Origin: Hyperoodon ampullatus
Taxonomy: Eukaryota > Chordata > Mammalia > Artiodactyla > Ziphiidae
DNA length: 64,000 nt
Assembly: GCA_949752795.1 (NCBI GenBank)
Contig: OX457063.1
Location: 68,967,783 to 69,031,782 of the forward strand
Reading direction: 5' to 3'
Shown here piece after piece: positions 12,140 through 22,153 of the stretch. Made by a program: the position numbers and the translations under genes. The notes below the pieces were generated by a model. That model was not told the origin of the DNA and did no database searches. It saw nothing but the letters and a program-made list of their open reading frames with translations. The stretch's first letter is position 1, and each line of letters begins with the position of its first letter.

Positions 12140-12601
12140 GAATACTACTCAGCCATAAAAAAGAATGAAAGTTTACTTTTGCAACAACATGGATGGAACT
12201 GTAGGGTATTATGCTAAGTGAAATAAGTCAGACAGAGAAAGACAAATATTGTATGATACAACTTATATGTGTAATCTAAAAAATAAAATAAAATAGTGAA
12301 AATAACAAAAAAGAAGCAGGTTCCCAGATATAGAAAACAAAGTAGTGGTCACCGGTAGGGAGACTGGAGGGGGGAGAAGCAAGATAGGGGTAAGGGATTA
12401 ATATGTACAAACTACTATGTATAAAATAAATAAGCTACAAGGATATATTATACAACACAAGGAATATAGCCAGTAATTTATAATAACTATAAATGGAATA
12501 TAACCTTTAAACACTGTGAGTCACTATATTGTACACCTGAAGCTTACATAATATGGTACATCAATTATACCTCAATTAAAAGAAAAAGATATGGAAACAA
12601 C

Positions 12602-13137
12602 CCAAGTGTCCATCAACAGATTAATGGATAAAGAAAATGTGGTATATGCATACAGTGGAATACCATTCATCCTTAAAAAAGAAGGAAATCCTACTTGTGA
12701 CAACATGGATAAACCTGGAAGACATTTGTTAAGTGAAATAAGGAGGGCAAATGCTGCATGATCCCACGTTACGAGGTATCTAAAATAGTCAAACTCACAG
12801 AAGCAGAGACTTCCGTGGTGGGTGTGGGGCTGGAGTGGAGGGGGACATGGGAGTTGTTGTTCAATGGGTGTAAAGTTTCAGTTATGTGAGATGAGTAAGT
12901 TGTAGAGATCTGCTGAATTACGTAGTGCTTATAATTAAAAACAATTCTGTAGTGTGCACTTAAAAATTTGTTAAGAGGGTAGATCTTGTGTTGCGTTTTT
13001 ACCATGGGGGTGGGAGGGGGGCAACAAAGGGACATGGGAAACTTTTGCAGGTGATGGATATGTCTGTTGCCTTGATTGTGGTCACTGTTTCATGGGTACA
13101 TGTTTATGTCCAAACTCAACAAACTGCATACATTAGG
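12602..13137 (+). mobile_element. Old L1 3' region, second part (split)
   Basis: Continuation of the copy interrupted at 8682: CCCAAGTGTCCATCAACAG, AATGTGGTATATGCATACAG, then an L1M-like 3' UTR with GTAGTGTGCACTTAAAAATT and AACTGCATACATTAGG before a short A-rich end. It is more diverged than the inserted L1. Confidence 0.75.
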
Positions 13138-13139
13138 AA

Positions 13140-14199
13140 AAAGAAAAAAGAAACTGGCTTAGAATCATCAGCTCTCTTTAATGACCAGTATATATTTTTT
13201 AATTAAGTGGATATATTTAGAAATATGTTTGTGTTTTTTCTGATTAACAGGAAAACTATTTATCAGTCAACCATAGCTTCATTTTAAATATTTCAATAAG
13301 AAGATATCTAGGATGTAGGGACCCTAATACGATGTTAGCCAATATTTATAAAGCTGGTGTTTTCATCACACATCCCCTGAATAACCAGAATAGAATATAG
13401 CTCCCTGCTAGGAAACCATCATGGATGAAAAGACAACTGCCAACTTGGAAGGCTTTGGGAAGACTCAGCAAAACTTGCTTGCCTGGATCTCAGCTGGATC
13501 CCTATACACGACAGCTGCTGCTGTATAAGGAATATAGCTATAAAACAAATACCTGGAAGGACTCCAAGGTGAACTCAGGTCTGGGAATGTGGTTAATAAA
13601 CAGTGACTGCCCCATGGGATTGAGGATTAAATGACATGAAGAGTTCAGTACACCGCAGAACAGAGTAAATGTCCAAAAATACACTCACTAGAATAAGGAT
13701 GATGATGATGACTGTCATTCTTATTATGAATACCAAATCTACACAAGAAGAATATTTCCAAAATAAGCACTATTTACCCAAACTTCTTCTCCCCTCCATG
13801 TGCTTTGTCTGTGCACACCTAGAAAGGCATTAAAGAGAAACTGGCTGGAAACCTCCATGCACTGACAACTAAAGGGGATCTTTTGTCTCAATTCCTCATC
13901 TCAATATGGCAGAGACAAATGTTTTGAAACAAAATTGAAAAGGACAAGGGGAGAAAGGGTGCTACCAATTTGCACATTAAGAACATACAACAGAAAAAAA
14001 ATAGCATTTTTCTTCTTTGTTGAAAAAAAAACCAAAACCATACAGCAGTCACCCTCAGCCATATGTACTGGTTTGTTCCCCACCAAAATATGTGGTTTGC
14101 CATTATGGAGGCATAGCCCATATTTCAAGTTGCCATGAAAGTATGTACTTATTTTTTTTAATACAGCACTCATTCAGCATTGATTAAGGTCTATTGCAT
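13140..14199. other. No recognisable feature
   Basis: Some resemblance to a MIR in 13590-13680 (GAGGATTAAATGACATGAAG) is too weak to annotate. The reading frames at 13888-14173 overlap on both strands and have no domains. Confidence 0.45.
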
Positions 14200-14290
14200 T
14201 TCATTCATTCACTCACCAAGTATGTATTAAGCACTCAACCACAGGCAGGGCACCATGGGAGTTGCAAAGATTCATATGACTTTGTCTTTC
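14200..14290 (-). mobile_element. L2 LINE 3' end, antisense (probable)
   Basis: TTCATTCATTCACTCACCAA, TATGTATTAAGCACTCA and GGCAGGGCACCATGGGAG resemble the reverse of the L2 3' terminus. Only the terminal ~90 bp is recognisable. Confidence 0.5.
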
Positions 14291-15125
14291 TTCTCCAATT
14301 GCTTCCAATCAGGCAAAGAGAACAGTAAACCTGTGGTTAGCAAGACACAAATATGGACAGCTCCGGAGACTCGGTTTCCTTCCCTCTTTTGCCAGCTGAG
14401 AAGAAAGCTGGTTCAGCTCAACGGAAAATAAGCTGATACCAACCGCTAGGCTCCAGAGGCTTTCCCTTTCTGATAAGGCCATTCCCTGACCAGGGAGCTT
14501 CCATTGTTTTACAATCACACAGATGTGCCCTGGCTACTGACCCTATAAATGCATCGAGCATTCTCTCCCCGAGCTGTGGCTACAGTGCAAGCAGACCTTC
14601 ATGCTTGGCCTAAGCTGTGGGAGGAGAGTTCAAAGGATTGTGTACATGCTGCTCCGTGCCTGCTTATTAATTGTTCCCCAATAAAACTCGTGTTATAACT
14701 GCACTGTATAGCATTAGTGTTCCATACAAGTGATCCCTTGCATAAAAGGTAGAATTGGCAACGAAAGCATGCCTAGAGATGGAAATACCATGTTAACTAC
14801 ATCTATAGTTTACCATTCTGACTTAGTACAAAATAGATTTGTTTCTATTTGTACAAAATAGATTCAAATAATCATTGACTAGAAAGAGTTTCCTGAAATC
14901 AAAAGGCATATAGGAGAGTTGAAAGAATCTGTTCCCTGAAGTTCTGTAGCACATGGAAGGTGTGTTTTAAACCAGAGCCAATGGTAGGGTCAAGCTCTCT
15001 TCAGGGGTGAGCGTAAAGCCTTGACAAGTGTAGCCTCAGAGGTATGGTTTGAAGGAGGGATCGTGCTCAATTCTGGATTGATCTGGGGTCATACTAAGGT
15101 AGGCCTTCTATAGTTTGTTTCTTTT
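14291..15125. other. No recognisable feature
   Basis: Contains one AATAAA at about 14681 with no gene in front of it that I can see. It has no classifiable repeat. Confidence 0.45.
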
Positions 15126-15566
15126 TCTTTTTTTTTTTTTTTTTTTGCCAAAGGGGGTGGTCTGTGATGCATGAGGAGTCCCACAGCAACACCTGACTTC
15201 CCGAGCTAGAGACAGGCTTACAGCCATCATCACAGCCATCATCACAGCCATCGGTGACCACACCCTCACCTCTAGGGCAAGACCACTGAGGCAAGTGAGG
15301 TGCCTTGGGTGTAAAATGTTAAAAAGGCACTCACTGTCACGGTGGTGCAAGTGCCAACTCATCACATGCGTGACCCTGAAAGTGAGTGCCCGGTTGCCTC
15401 TCTCCTAAGGAGGCACCACCGCCAGGGTCATGCAAGTGTAGATTGGCATGTGCATAGTCCAGAGAGTGAGCACCTCAGTAAATTTTGTACCCTAGGCTTC
15501 TCACTTGCTCACCTCCCCCCCTTCTCCTTTACTCCCATTTGGTGTCCCCTTAATCGGTACGTCAGT
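15126..15566 (-). other. Unclassified poly-T-led block (possible antisense retrocopy)
   Basis: A T-run of about 21 bases (near 15126-15146) precedes about 420 bp that is richer in GC than its surroundings and belongs to no family I can name. Read on the minus strand, the T-run would be a poly-A tail. Inside lies a 12 bp unit (CAGCCATCATCA) repeated nearly three times at 15231-15256, and a GGTGCAAGTGCC/GTCATGCAAGTG pair. The right edge cannot be set because a CHR SINE begins immediately after it. No upstream duplication was found. It could be an old processed transcript or a poorly known SINE. Confidence 0.35.
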
Positions 15567-15583
15567 CCTCAATGCACACTTTG

Positions 15584-15923
15584 TTTTATTTATCTATCTA
15601 TCTATCTATCTATCTATTTATTTATGGCTGCGTTGGGTCTTCGTCGCTGCGTGCAGGTTTCCTCTAGTTGCAGCGAGCGGGGGCCATTCCTCGTTGTGGT
15701 GCGCGGGCTTCCCATTGCGGTGTCTTCTCTTGTTGCAGAGCGTGGGCTCCAGGCGCGCAGTCTTCAGTAGTTGTGGCTCGTGGGCTCTAGAGCGCAGGCT
15801 CAGTAGTTGTGGCGCACGGGCTTATTTGTTCCATGGCATGTGGGATCTTCCCGGACCAGGGCTTGAACCCGTGTCCCCTGCATTGGCAGGCGGATTCCTA
15901 ACCACTGTGCCACCAGGGAAGCC
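15584..15923 (-). mobile_element. CHR SINE, long form with (TATC)n tail
   Basis: Antisense copy whose A-rich tail has become a TATC tetranucleotide array (15591-15617). Target duplication CCTCAATGCACACTTTG at 15567-15583 and CCTCAATGCACAGTTTG at 15924-15940, one mismatch over 17 bp. Confidence 0.95.
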
Positions 15924-16073
15924 CCTCAATGCACAGTTTGAAGACTCAGGATCTAGCAATGCCAAAGGAAACATTAAGACCAGATCCACCCTCAAAGAGG
16001 CACATCTTAAGTGAAAGTCTGAAAAAAACTACCCAGACTGAATTTTTTCCTCATGCGACTAAAAACCAGGATA

Positions 16074-16398
16074 GGGGCTTCCCTGGTGGCGCAGTGGTTA
16101 GGAATCTGCCTGCCAGTGCAGGGACACGGGTTTGAGCCCTGGTCTGGGAAGATCCCACGTGCCGCAGAGCAGCTAGGCCCGTGCGCCAAAACTGCTGAGC
16201 CTGTGCTCTAAAGCCTGCTCACCACAACTACTGAAGCCCGCACGCCTAGAGCCCATGTTCTGCAGCGGGAGGGGCCGCCGCAATGAGAAGCCCATGCACC
16301 GCAACAGAGTGGCCCCTGCTTGCCACAACTAGAGAAAGCCCGTGCGCAGCAACAAAGACCCAACGCAGCCAAAAACAAAAAATAAATAAAATAAATTT
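16074..16398 (+). mobile_element. CHR SINE, long form
   Basis: The complete long body ends GACCCAACGCAGCC with an AAATAAATAAA tail. Target duplication AAAAACCAGGATA (16061-16073) and AAAAACCGGGATA (16399-16411), one mismatch. It lies only 133 bp from the preceding CHR copy and in the opposite orientation, so the two could pair as a hairpin in a transcript. Confidence 0.95.
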
Positions 16399-16411
16399 AA
16401 AAACCGGGATA

Positions 16412-17115
16412 TACCTTGGAAATTTCAGACAAGACAGGACTGAGTTCCTGACTCATTTTTATTCCTGCCATGACAAACACCCCAAAAAATCAAGCTATAG
16501 AGCTATTTTGCAGTGGTTGTGATTTCCAAATTAAATGCCTTGTAATTAGTTCCTGCTATATGTTTGGTAATCCTATTATGGCATCCCACTAAGTATCACA
16601 CCAATTTAGAAATTATTAGGTGTCAGAATGTGTCTTTCCTTCGTGAATATTAATAGAAATAGGACAATTGTAAAGAGCCTTCCTTCTATATTCCTTTTTC
16701 ACTTTACTAGTCTAGAGTTTTTGTAGTAACCTCAGACATTTATCAGTCTAATGTAATTTGTAATTTGGGTCTCCACTTACCAAAAAAGAATTGCTATCTA
16801 AACATGCAACTGTGTTTTATGATCACAATTGACAAGTGAAACAGTGCTAAGTGGCTAGTTATAATGGGACTTCAAGATTTTGACAGCTGGCCTTAGAATC
16901 CTTAGCTTGTGCTATTTAAAACTCAATTGATTGGCTTAGGAAGTTCAAAGGGCTTCACAAACCTCCTTTGGGAACAAGTCCCAGTTTCATCCTGTTGCTG
17001 CAAATGCCAAATTACAAACATCAGATGGTGAATCTTGGTTTAAAACAACATGAATGACATAGATAAGCCACACTGATCCAGGCATGCCTCATTTCACACT
17101 TTCCTCATCTAGTAG
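16412..17115. other. No recognisable feature
   Basis: AT-rich single-copy-looking sequence without domains or repeats that I recognise. Confidence 0.5.
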
Positions 17116-17616
17116 CGTATTAGTTTCATAATCCTGTTGTAACAAATGGCCACAAACTCCGTGGCTTAAGTCAACACAAATTTATTATCTTACAGTTGTA
17201 GAGGTCAGAATTACAAAATGGGTCTTACTGGTCTATAAAATCATGGTATTGGCAGGGCTACATTCCTTCCGGAGGCTCTAGGGGAGAATCCATTTCCTTG
17301 CCTTTTCCAGCTTTTAGAGGCCACCTGTATTCCTTGGCTCACAGACTCCTTCCTCCATGTTCAAAGCAAGTAATGCCTGGCTGAGTCCTTCTCACGGGGC
17401 CAACTCTCTGGTTTTCTCTCTTCTGCCTTCCTCTTCCACTTTTAAGGACCTTTGTGATTACATTGAGCCTGCAGGGATAATCCAGGATCATCTCCTCATC
17501 TCCAGGTTAGTTGATAAGCAACCTTAATTCTCCTTTGTTATGTACCCTAACATATTCACAGCTTCTGGGGATTAGTTCGTGGATATCTTTGGGAGACCAT
17601 TATTCTGCCTACTATA
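17116..17616 (-). mobile_element. MLT1-type LTR (ERVL-MaLR), antisense
   Basis: Read on the minus strand, the block follows the MLT1 LTR order: AGGCAGAATAATGG, a long middle with AGCTGGAAAAGGCAAGGA, TAATAAATTTGTGTTGA near the polyadenylation site, and ACTAATACG at the end. About 500 bp remain. The terminal dinucleotides have decayed and no 5 bp duplication is visible. No internal region is attached, so this is a solo or separated LTR of a long-extinct family. Confidence 0.8.
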
Positions 17617-18106
17617 AGGAGTTTATATAAAATTTGCCCTGTGTGAGGTAGGGGTTTATAAGATTCATGACATTTCAAGTGTCATATCTTTGGCATGTAC
17701 ACTCTGGAGTTTCCTGGCAACCAAAACGTTCAAAAAAGATATTTTACAAGGCAGTTGTAAATCACAAATGCTATCTTCATACCATTATTTTGAAACCTTT
17801 TGTACTTCATAAGTCAGTTTCATAGTACTGAGTTGATTCCAAAGGATCATATCTAGACAATACCCAAGATTGTTGGGTTTGCCTACTATGAAATAACTTC
17901 AGGCTGGAATTTTTCCACATTCATATTTGTGAGCCTCTGAGGACTGGAGACAGTGTTAAGGAATGTTGCTTGCTTCCTAATCAGCTGTGCAATACCTGGA
18001 CCCCTGAAGGAACAGCAGCCTGGGCTCACTAAGTACCTGTCTGAGTAGGTATGAGACAACAGGTAAGACTGGAAAACTGGAGAGTGTGTGACCTACCTAA
18101 AGTATT
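17617..18106. other. No recognisable feature
   Basis: Short frames only. No repeat family was recognised. Confidence 0.5.
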
Positions 18107-18117
18107 TAAAGTAGTTT

Positions 18118-18327
18118 GTTTTTTTTTTTTTTTTTTGCGGTATGCGGGCCTCTCACTGTTGGGGCCTCTCCCGTTGCGGAACACAGGCTCCGGACCCGCA
18201 GGCTCAGCGGCCATGACTCACGGACCAAGCCGCTCCGCGGCATGTGGGATCTTCCCGGACCGGGGCAGGAACCCGTGTCCCCTGCATCGCAGGCGGACGT
18301 TCAACCACTGCGCCATCAGGGAAGCCC
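18118..18327 (-). mobile_element. CHR SINE, short young form
   Basis: Antisense, with a poly-T tract at 18119-18136. Target duplication TAAAGTAGTTT at 18107-18117 and 18328-18338 is identical. One base is missing in the head (CATCGCAGG instead of CATCGGCAGG). Confidence 0.94.
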
Positions 18328-18338
18328 TAAAGTAGTTT

Positions 18339-18885
18339 TAAAAATAATAACTATTCTCAACCAAACACAACTGCAGGTCAGATTTGGTCCTCAGACTATA
18401 AGTTTGCTACCCCTGCTAGAGACTGCCTCCATTCTGAATCTGGCTCCAACTCCTACAGTTCCAGGAGACCCATGATTACTCCTTGGCCATTAGAGCCTCA
18501 CCTCACTTTGCCCTCTCAATTCCTGTCTGTCCTTAAAGACTCTGACATCCTACCCTGCTCTTCTGCTTAAATACTAGATCTCTCACGTGCTAGCTTGGTA
18601 TTCAACGAGTTGCTGTCCAGACCCTGACCCTCTCCCGTGTTGGCATCAGGCCTGTGATCCAGTGTGGCCCCTTGCTTGTGGACTGCTGGAGCTATTCACA
18701 TGGCCTTTCTGTTTTAGCCACTAGTGACAGGGAGCCTGGTCAGAGGCGAATGGTGGGCATCTAGCTGATATTCCATTCTTCAAGTACAACATATTTATTC
18801 TTGCCTAAATAAGCTCAGATTAGCCAATAGAATCCTTATTGGAAAAGTTTCTGTGTGCCAGCCAGTGAAATCACATAAAGAAAGT
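18339..18885. other. No recognisable feature
   Basis: No classifiable repeat or gene. Confidence 0.45.
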
Positions 18886-18889
18886 AGAA

Positions 18890-19035
18890 GAAGCAGCACA
18901 GGACTGAGGCAGGGAACTTGGGTTCTATTCCCACAGGATAGCTCTAGGAAAGTTCCTCACTGCCAAATCAGTCTCAGTTTTCTCATAAGTACTATGGAAG
19001 AGGATTGAGAGATTACTTCCTGGCTCCTTGCACCC
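18890..19035 (-). mobile_element. MIR SINE, antisense
   Basis: GAACTTGGGTTCTATTCCCA, CTAGGAAAGTTCCTCAC and CTCAGTTTTCTCATAAGTA are in MIR order. It is strongly diverged, as expected for an element active before the placental radiation. Confidence 0.6.
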
Positions 19036-19159
19036 TATTATTAGTAAAGTAAGACGGGAACAGTGATACTTGAACCTACTCAAGCAGTCTCTTATAATTC
19101 TAAAATTTCTAATAATTTTCCATCTCATCTCCACTCAGGAGGGCTGGTTTTTAAATATG

Positions 19160-19280
19160 ATTCCCTGATATATTTATAAATTAATATATACTTATATTAA
19201 TTTTATATAAATATATTTACTATATATTATATATCTTTACATGTGTGTGTATACATATATACAAACACACACACACACAA
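19160..19280. repeat. AT-rich tract running into TG/CA microsatellite
   Basis: Almost pure A/T (19165-19235) is followed by GTGTGTGTATACATATATAC and an (AC)n run to about 19279. It directly borders the left arm of the inverted repeat at 19283. Confidence 0.85.
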
Positions 19281-19282
19281 TC

Positions 19283-19491
19283 TCTGTTCTAAAACCTCCT
19301 AAAGTATGTGTATGTATGTGTAAGTATATGTATGTGTATGCTCCTTTATGTAAAACATCACCATAGAGAAAAGTTGTAACATGATGGAGGTAAATTATAT
19401 ATAAGGTAAGAATGCCTAAGAAGCTTCCCCAATCTCTGAATGAATAAGAGAGGTTCTGGAATATACCTGCTTTAGGAGGTTTTAGAACAGA
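19283..19491. repeat. Perfect 22 bp inverted repeat with 165 bp spacer
   Basis: The left arm at 19283-19304 (containing CTGTTCTAAAACCTCCTAAA) is the exact reverse complement of 19470-19491 (containing TTTAGGAGGTTTTAGAACAG). The spacer has a TATG/TGTA microsatellite and otherwise unremarkable sequence. No flanking duplication was seen. It could be a small inverted duplication made during replication, or the ends of a foldback element. Confidence 0.85.
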
Positions 19492-19794
19492 TCCCACTTT
19501 CTCGAACATTTCAGACTGGCCCTTCTCCAACTTAGGGTGGTTACAATACCTATGATACGTGTCTTTTATCCTTTAGAATTTCAAGCCCTGGTACAGAGTT
19601 GAGGTGTGGTAGCGACAGGTACCCTTTATACATGGTGACCAAGAGCATATCATTTTTCAAGGAATCCCAAACAGTGTCGCAGGATTGAAACTTCTTGATC
19701 AATTTAAACAGAGCTGAGCATTCCAATCCTTGTGCTAGTGTTGTATACCTACCATGTCTATTATGGCACATGTCAGACTGCACTGTACCTAACT

Positions 19795-19932
19795 GTTTAC
19801 TCTTCGGCTTCCCCCATTTGTCTGTGAGCTCTTAGAGGATATTCACTGGATTTTATTCATCTTCGTATCCCTAGCACCTAGTGGAGTACATAAAAGCCAT
19901 TCAAAGTGTTTACTGAATGAATGACAATTAAT
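19795..19932 (+). mobile_element. L2 LINE 3' end
   Basis: TGTGAGCTCTTAGAGGATA, TTCATCTTCGTATCCCTAGC, ACCTAGTGGAGTACATAAA and GTGTTTACTGAATGAATGA follow the L2 3' UTR to its terminus. Confidence 0.7.
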
Positions 19933-20435
19933 TGCTAAGAAAGGTTACCAGCACTCTAAGCTACTTGAGACATTTCTATTCTTTTCTGATGCAATAGCAG
20001 AGAATGAACAGTAGAAGAACGTGGCTATTAGCTAACACATTTTGTGTATTTGGCAGTCGCATGACAGTAATAACATAATATTTGGGGGACTTAGGTAATA
20101 ATTTCATTTGAATATTTGAAACCACTTCCGAGCATCCTTTCAAAATAAGCTCCTAAAGTTGAGGTACCAAGCTTTTTAAACTTTGTTAATATGGGTATCA
20201 AACCTGTAGTGCTAAATGTAAAATCCTATCAGGTTAATGATGTGGCTGCTGAATGAATTCCATGAGTCACTCATGGGAAAATATCCACCATCTGGAATTG
20301 TGTGCATTAGCAAAAAACATCTGGCACTTAGAAGAGCTTGAATATAGTTAGGCATTTGTGCATATTTCTTCTGAATTCTGAGGAGCAGAGTGAATGGGTT
20401 GCTTGTAAGATTTGTGGACTTCCAGCTTTAAGGAC
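19933..20435. other. No recognisable feature
   Basis: No repeat or gene recognised before the L2 relict begins. Confidence 0.45.
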
Positions 20436-20439
20436 AGAA

Positions 20440-21288
20440 AAAAGGAGTGGGGAGAGTGGTAAGGAGGCTATGGTATACCAGGGGAAAGGCCTTGGAGGCT
20501 TGTGTTCAGGTGGCAACAGTGAGGTGGTGGAAAATAGTAACACTGGGATATACTTTGAAGCTAGAACTGACAAGATTTGCTGATGGGTTGGATGTGGGAT
20601 GTGAGAGAAGGAAGAGTGAAACCTGACTCCAAGGTGTTTGACCAAAGCAACTAGAAGAATAGAGCTGCCACTTGCTGAGACGAGAAAGACGGCAAGAAAA
20701 GCAGGTTTGTGGAGAACATCGGGAACCCAGATTTGGACATGATGAATCTTCCCCATTAGGCAACCAGGTGGAGATACTGAGTAGGCAGTTGGGTATAGTA
20801 ATGTAGAATTCAGCCGATAGGACAGGACTGGAGTTAAAATTATCGGGTACAGAATACAATGAGTATTTAAAACCTCAAGGCTGGATGAAAAGAACAAGAG
20901 AATGCGTAGATACAAATAAAAGATGCCTAAGGATGAGTCCTGGGTCACTCCAAGATTCAGCACGCAGGAGATGAGGAACCAGTAAAGAGACCTGAGAACT
21001 AGTGGCCAGAAAGGCCAGAGGAAAGCCAAGAGAGTATATATCCTTGCAGCTAAGTGAAGGAAAGTATATCAAAAAGAAAGAATGATCAATTGTCTCAAAT
21101 ACTGCTGATATGGCAAGCAAGATCATTGGCTATAATGATATGGAAGTCATTGGTGACCTTGATAAAAACAGTTTCAATGGATTATGGGGGCAAATGCCTG
21201 ACTGGGGTGGACTCCAATAGAGAAAGGAGAAAGGGAAGTAGAAGGCAGAGGATATAACAGCTCTTAAAGGGAATATTCCTATCAAAAG
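20440..21288 (-). pseudogene. L2-type LINE reverse transcriptase relict, part 1
   Basis: Antisense remains of an L2/CR1-clade ORF2. Conceptual pieces recognisable on the minus strand, from 5' to 3' of the element, are ISAVFETIDHSFFL near 21090 (family LSAAFDTVDHSLLL, RT palm motif), NCLLSISTWLPNG near 20770 (after the YADD region) and SSILLVALVKHLGV near 20640 (C-terminal domain). They lie in different frames. A 233-codon frame here (20328-21029) is an accidental reading that only partly coincides with the true one. No product is possible. The strand and motif order fix the element's direction, and it continues beyond the DNA element at 21289. Confidence 0.78.
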
Positions 21289-22153
21289 CAGGGCCTTTTA
21301 AATTAGGGTCCCCAAAGAATCTGTGGATAGAATTCAGAAAGCTCATGAATTTACATGGGAAAAGAATTAGATCTTTATTTTCACTACTCTCTAACTAATC
21401 TAGCATTTTCTCCAATTAATAATGTAAAATCAGCAGTGTCTGTTTCTTTGTTGCCAAATCTAGAAATCGTGGATATTTTTTCACATCACATTTTAGTTGT
21501 TACAGATCTCTCAAAACATCATGATCATCACTCTTTTAACTGTACAGTAACTACTGGCTCCATCACTAGATTTCATGTGACTGGGATCTGCTGTACAAGT
21601 ACTGGGACAAACATGGCTGGCCAACGTGCGGCAAATGTGCCCAGAAGTCATTCAGCCACCTGGTAGTACACATTCTCCCTGTAGAACCCAGACACCTTTG
21701 TTGTTCATCAGTATTCCCGTTCTATCCATAATTGCTTGTTGGTCAATACATGGAAGGAGATGAGTGATTTTCATGGTTTAAATTTTACAAAACTTGACAG
21801 ATCAAATGAGAATTCTTAATTCTTGTAAGATAGCACAACCTTTTGTAACACAAAGGTTACAGGATGCAAGAACTATGATTGGCGAGAACCTATGCAGCAC
21901 TATGCTTTTGAAAAATAAAGTCTAACTTTAGCTTGCTTATATTTTAAATGTATTATCTATTGCATTAATGAAGAATAACATGTTATCACATCACAGCAGT
22001 GGAAGGTCATTTTGATAACTATATTCCAATATAATTTGTTTCTTTTGCAATCCTATATTTAATTTTAAGCATTTAAAAACATTACTCTGAGGAGTCCATA
22101 AACTTCACCAGACCATTCAAGGTATTCATGACATAAAGAAGTTAAGAGTGCCC
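21289..22153. mobile_element. hAT-like DNA transposon relic inside L2
   Basis: It begins CAGGGCCTTTTAAATTAGGG and ends AGAAGTTAAGAGTGCCCT, so the tips are a degenerate inverted pair of the CAGGGTTCTTAACC type. The inside contains ATTAGATCTTTATTTTCACT and GCATTTAAAAACATTACTCT, which I associate with a non-autonomous mammalian DNA element whose name I cannot give. The L2 sequence is broken at this point and resumes after it, which supports insertion. Flanking 8 bp are only loosely similar. Confidence 0.6.

Larger units (their letters stand above)
8699..12585 (+). mobile_element. Younger L1, 5'-truncated, inserted in an old L1
   Basis: A 3.9 kb L1, counting the 318 bp SINE inside it. It begins within the endonuclease part of ORF2 and runs through reverse transcriptase, the C-terminal region and the 3' UTR to an A-rich tail. 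The target duplication AAGATAAGGAAACAAC (8683-8698) and AAGATATGGAAACAAC (12586-12601) differ at one base, so the boundaries are firm. The coding region is broken by several stops and frameshifts. It also holds a CHR SINE at 10329-10646 and a TA/GA microsatellite at 12086-12136. Confidence 0.92.

Noticed and set aside
15505..16014. 169-codon plus-strand frame
   Set aside because: It runs through a CHR SINE and its TATC tail, and most of its sequence is SINE-derived.
20328..21029. 233-codon minus-strand frame
   Set aside because: It lies in the antisense L2 relict. Only parts of it agree with the L2 reading, other motifs are in other frames, and there is no sign of selection or gene structure.
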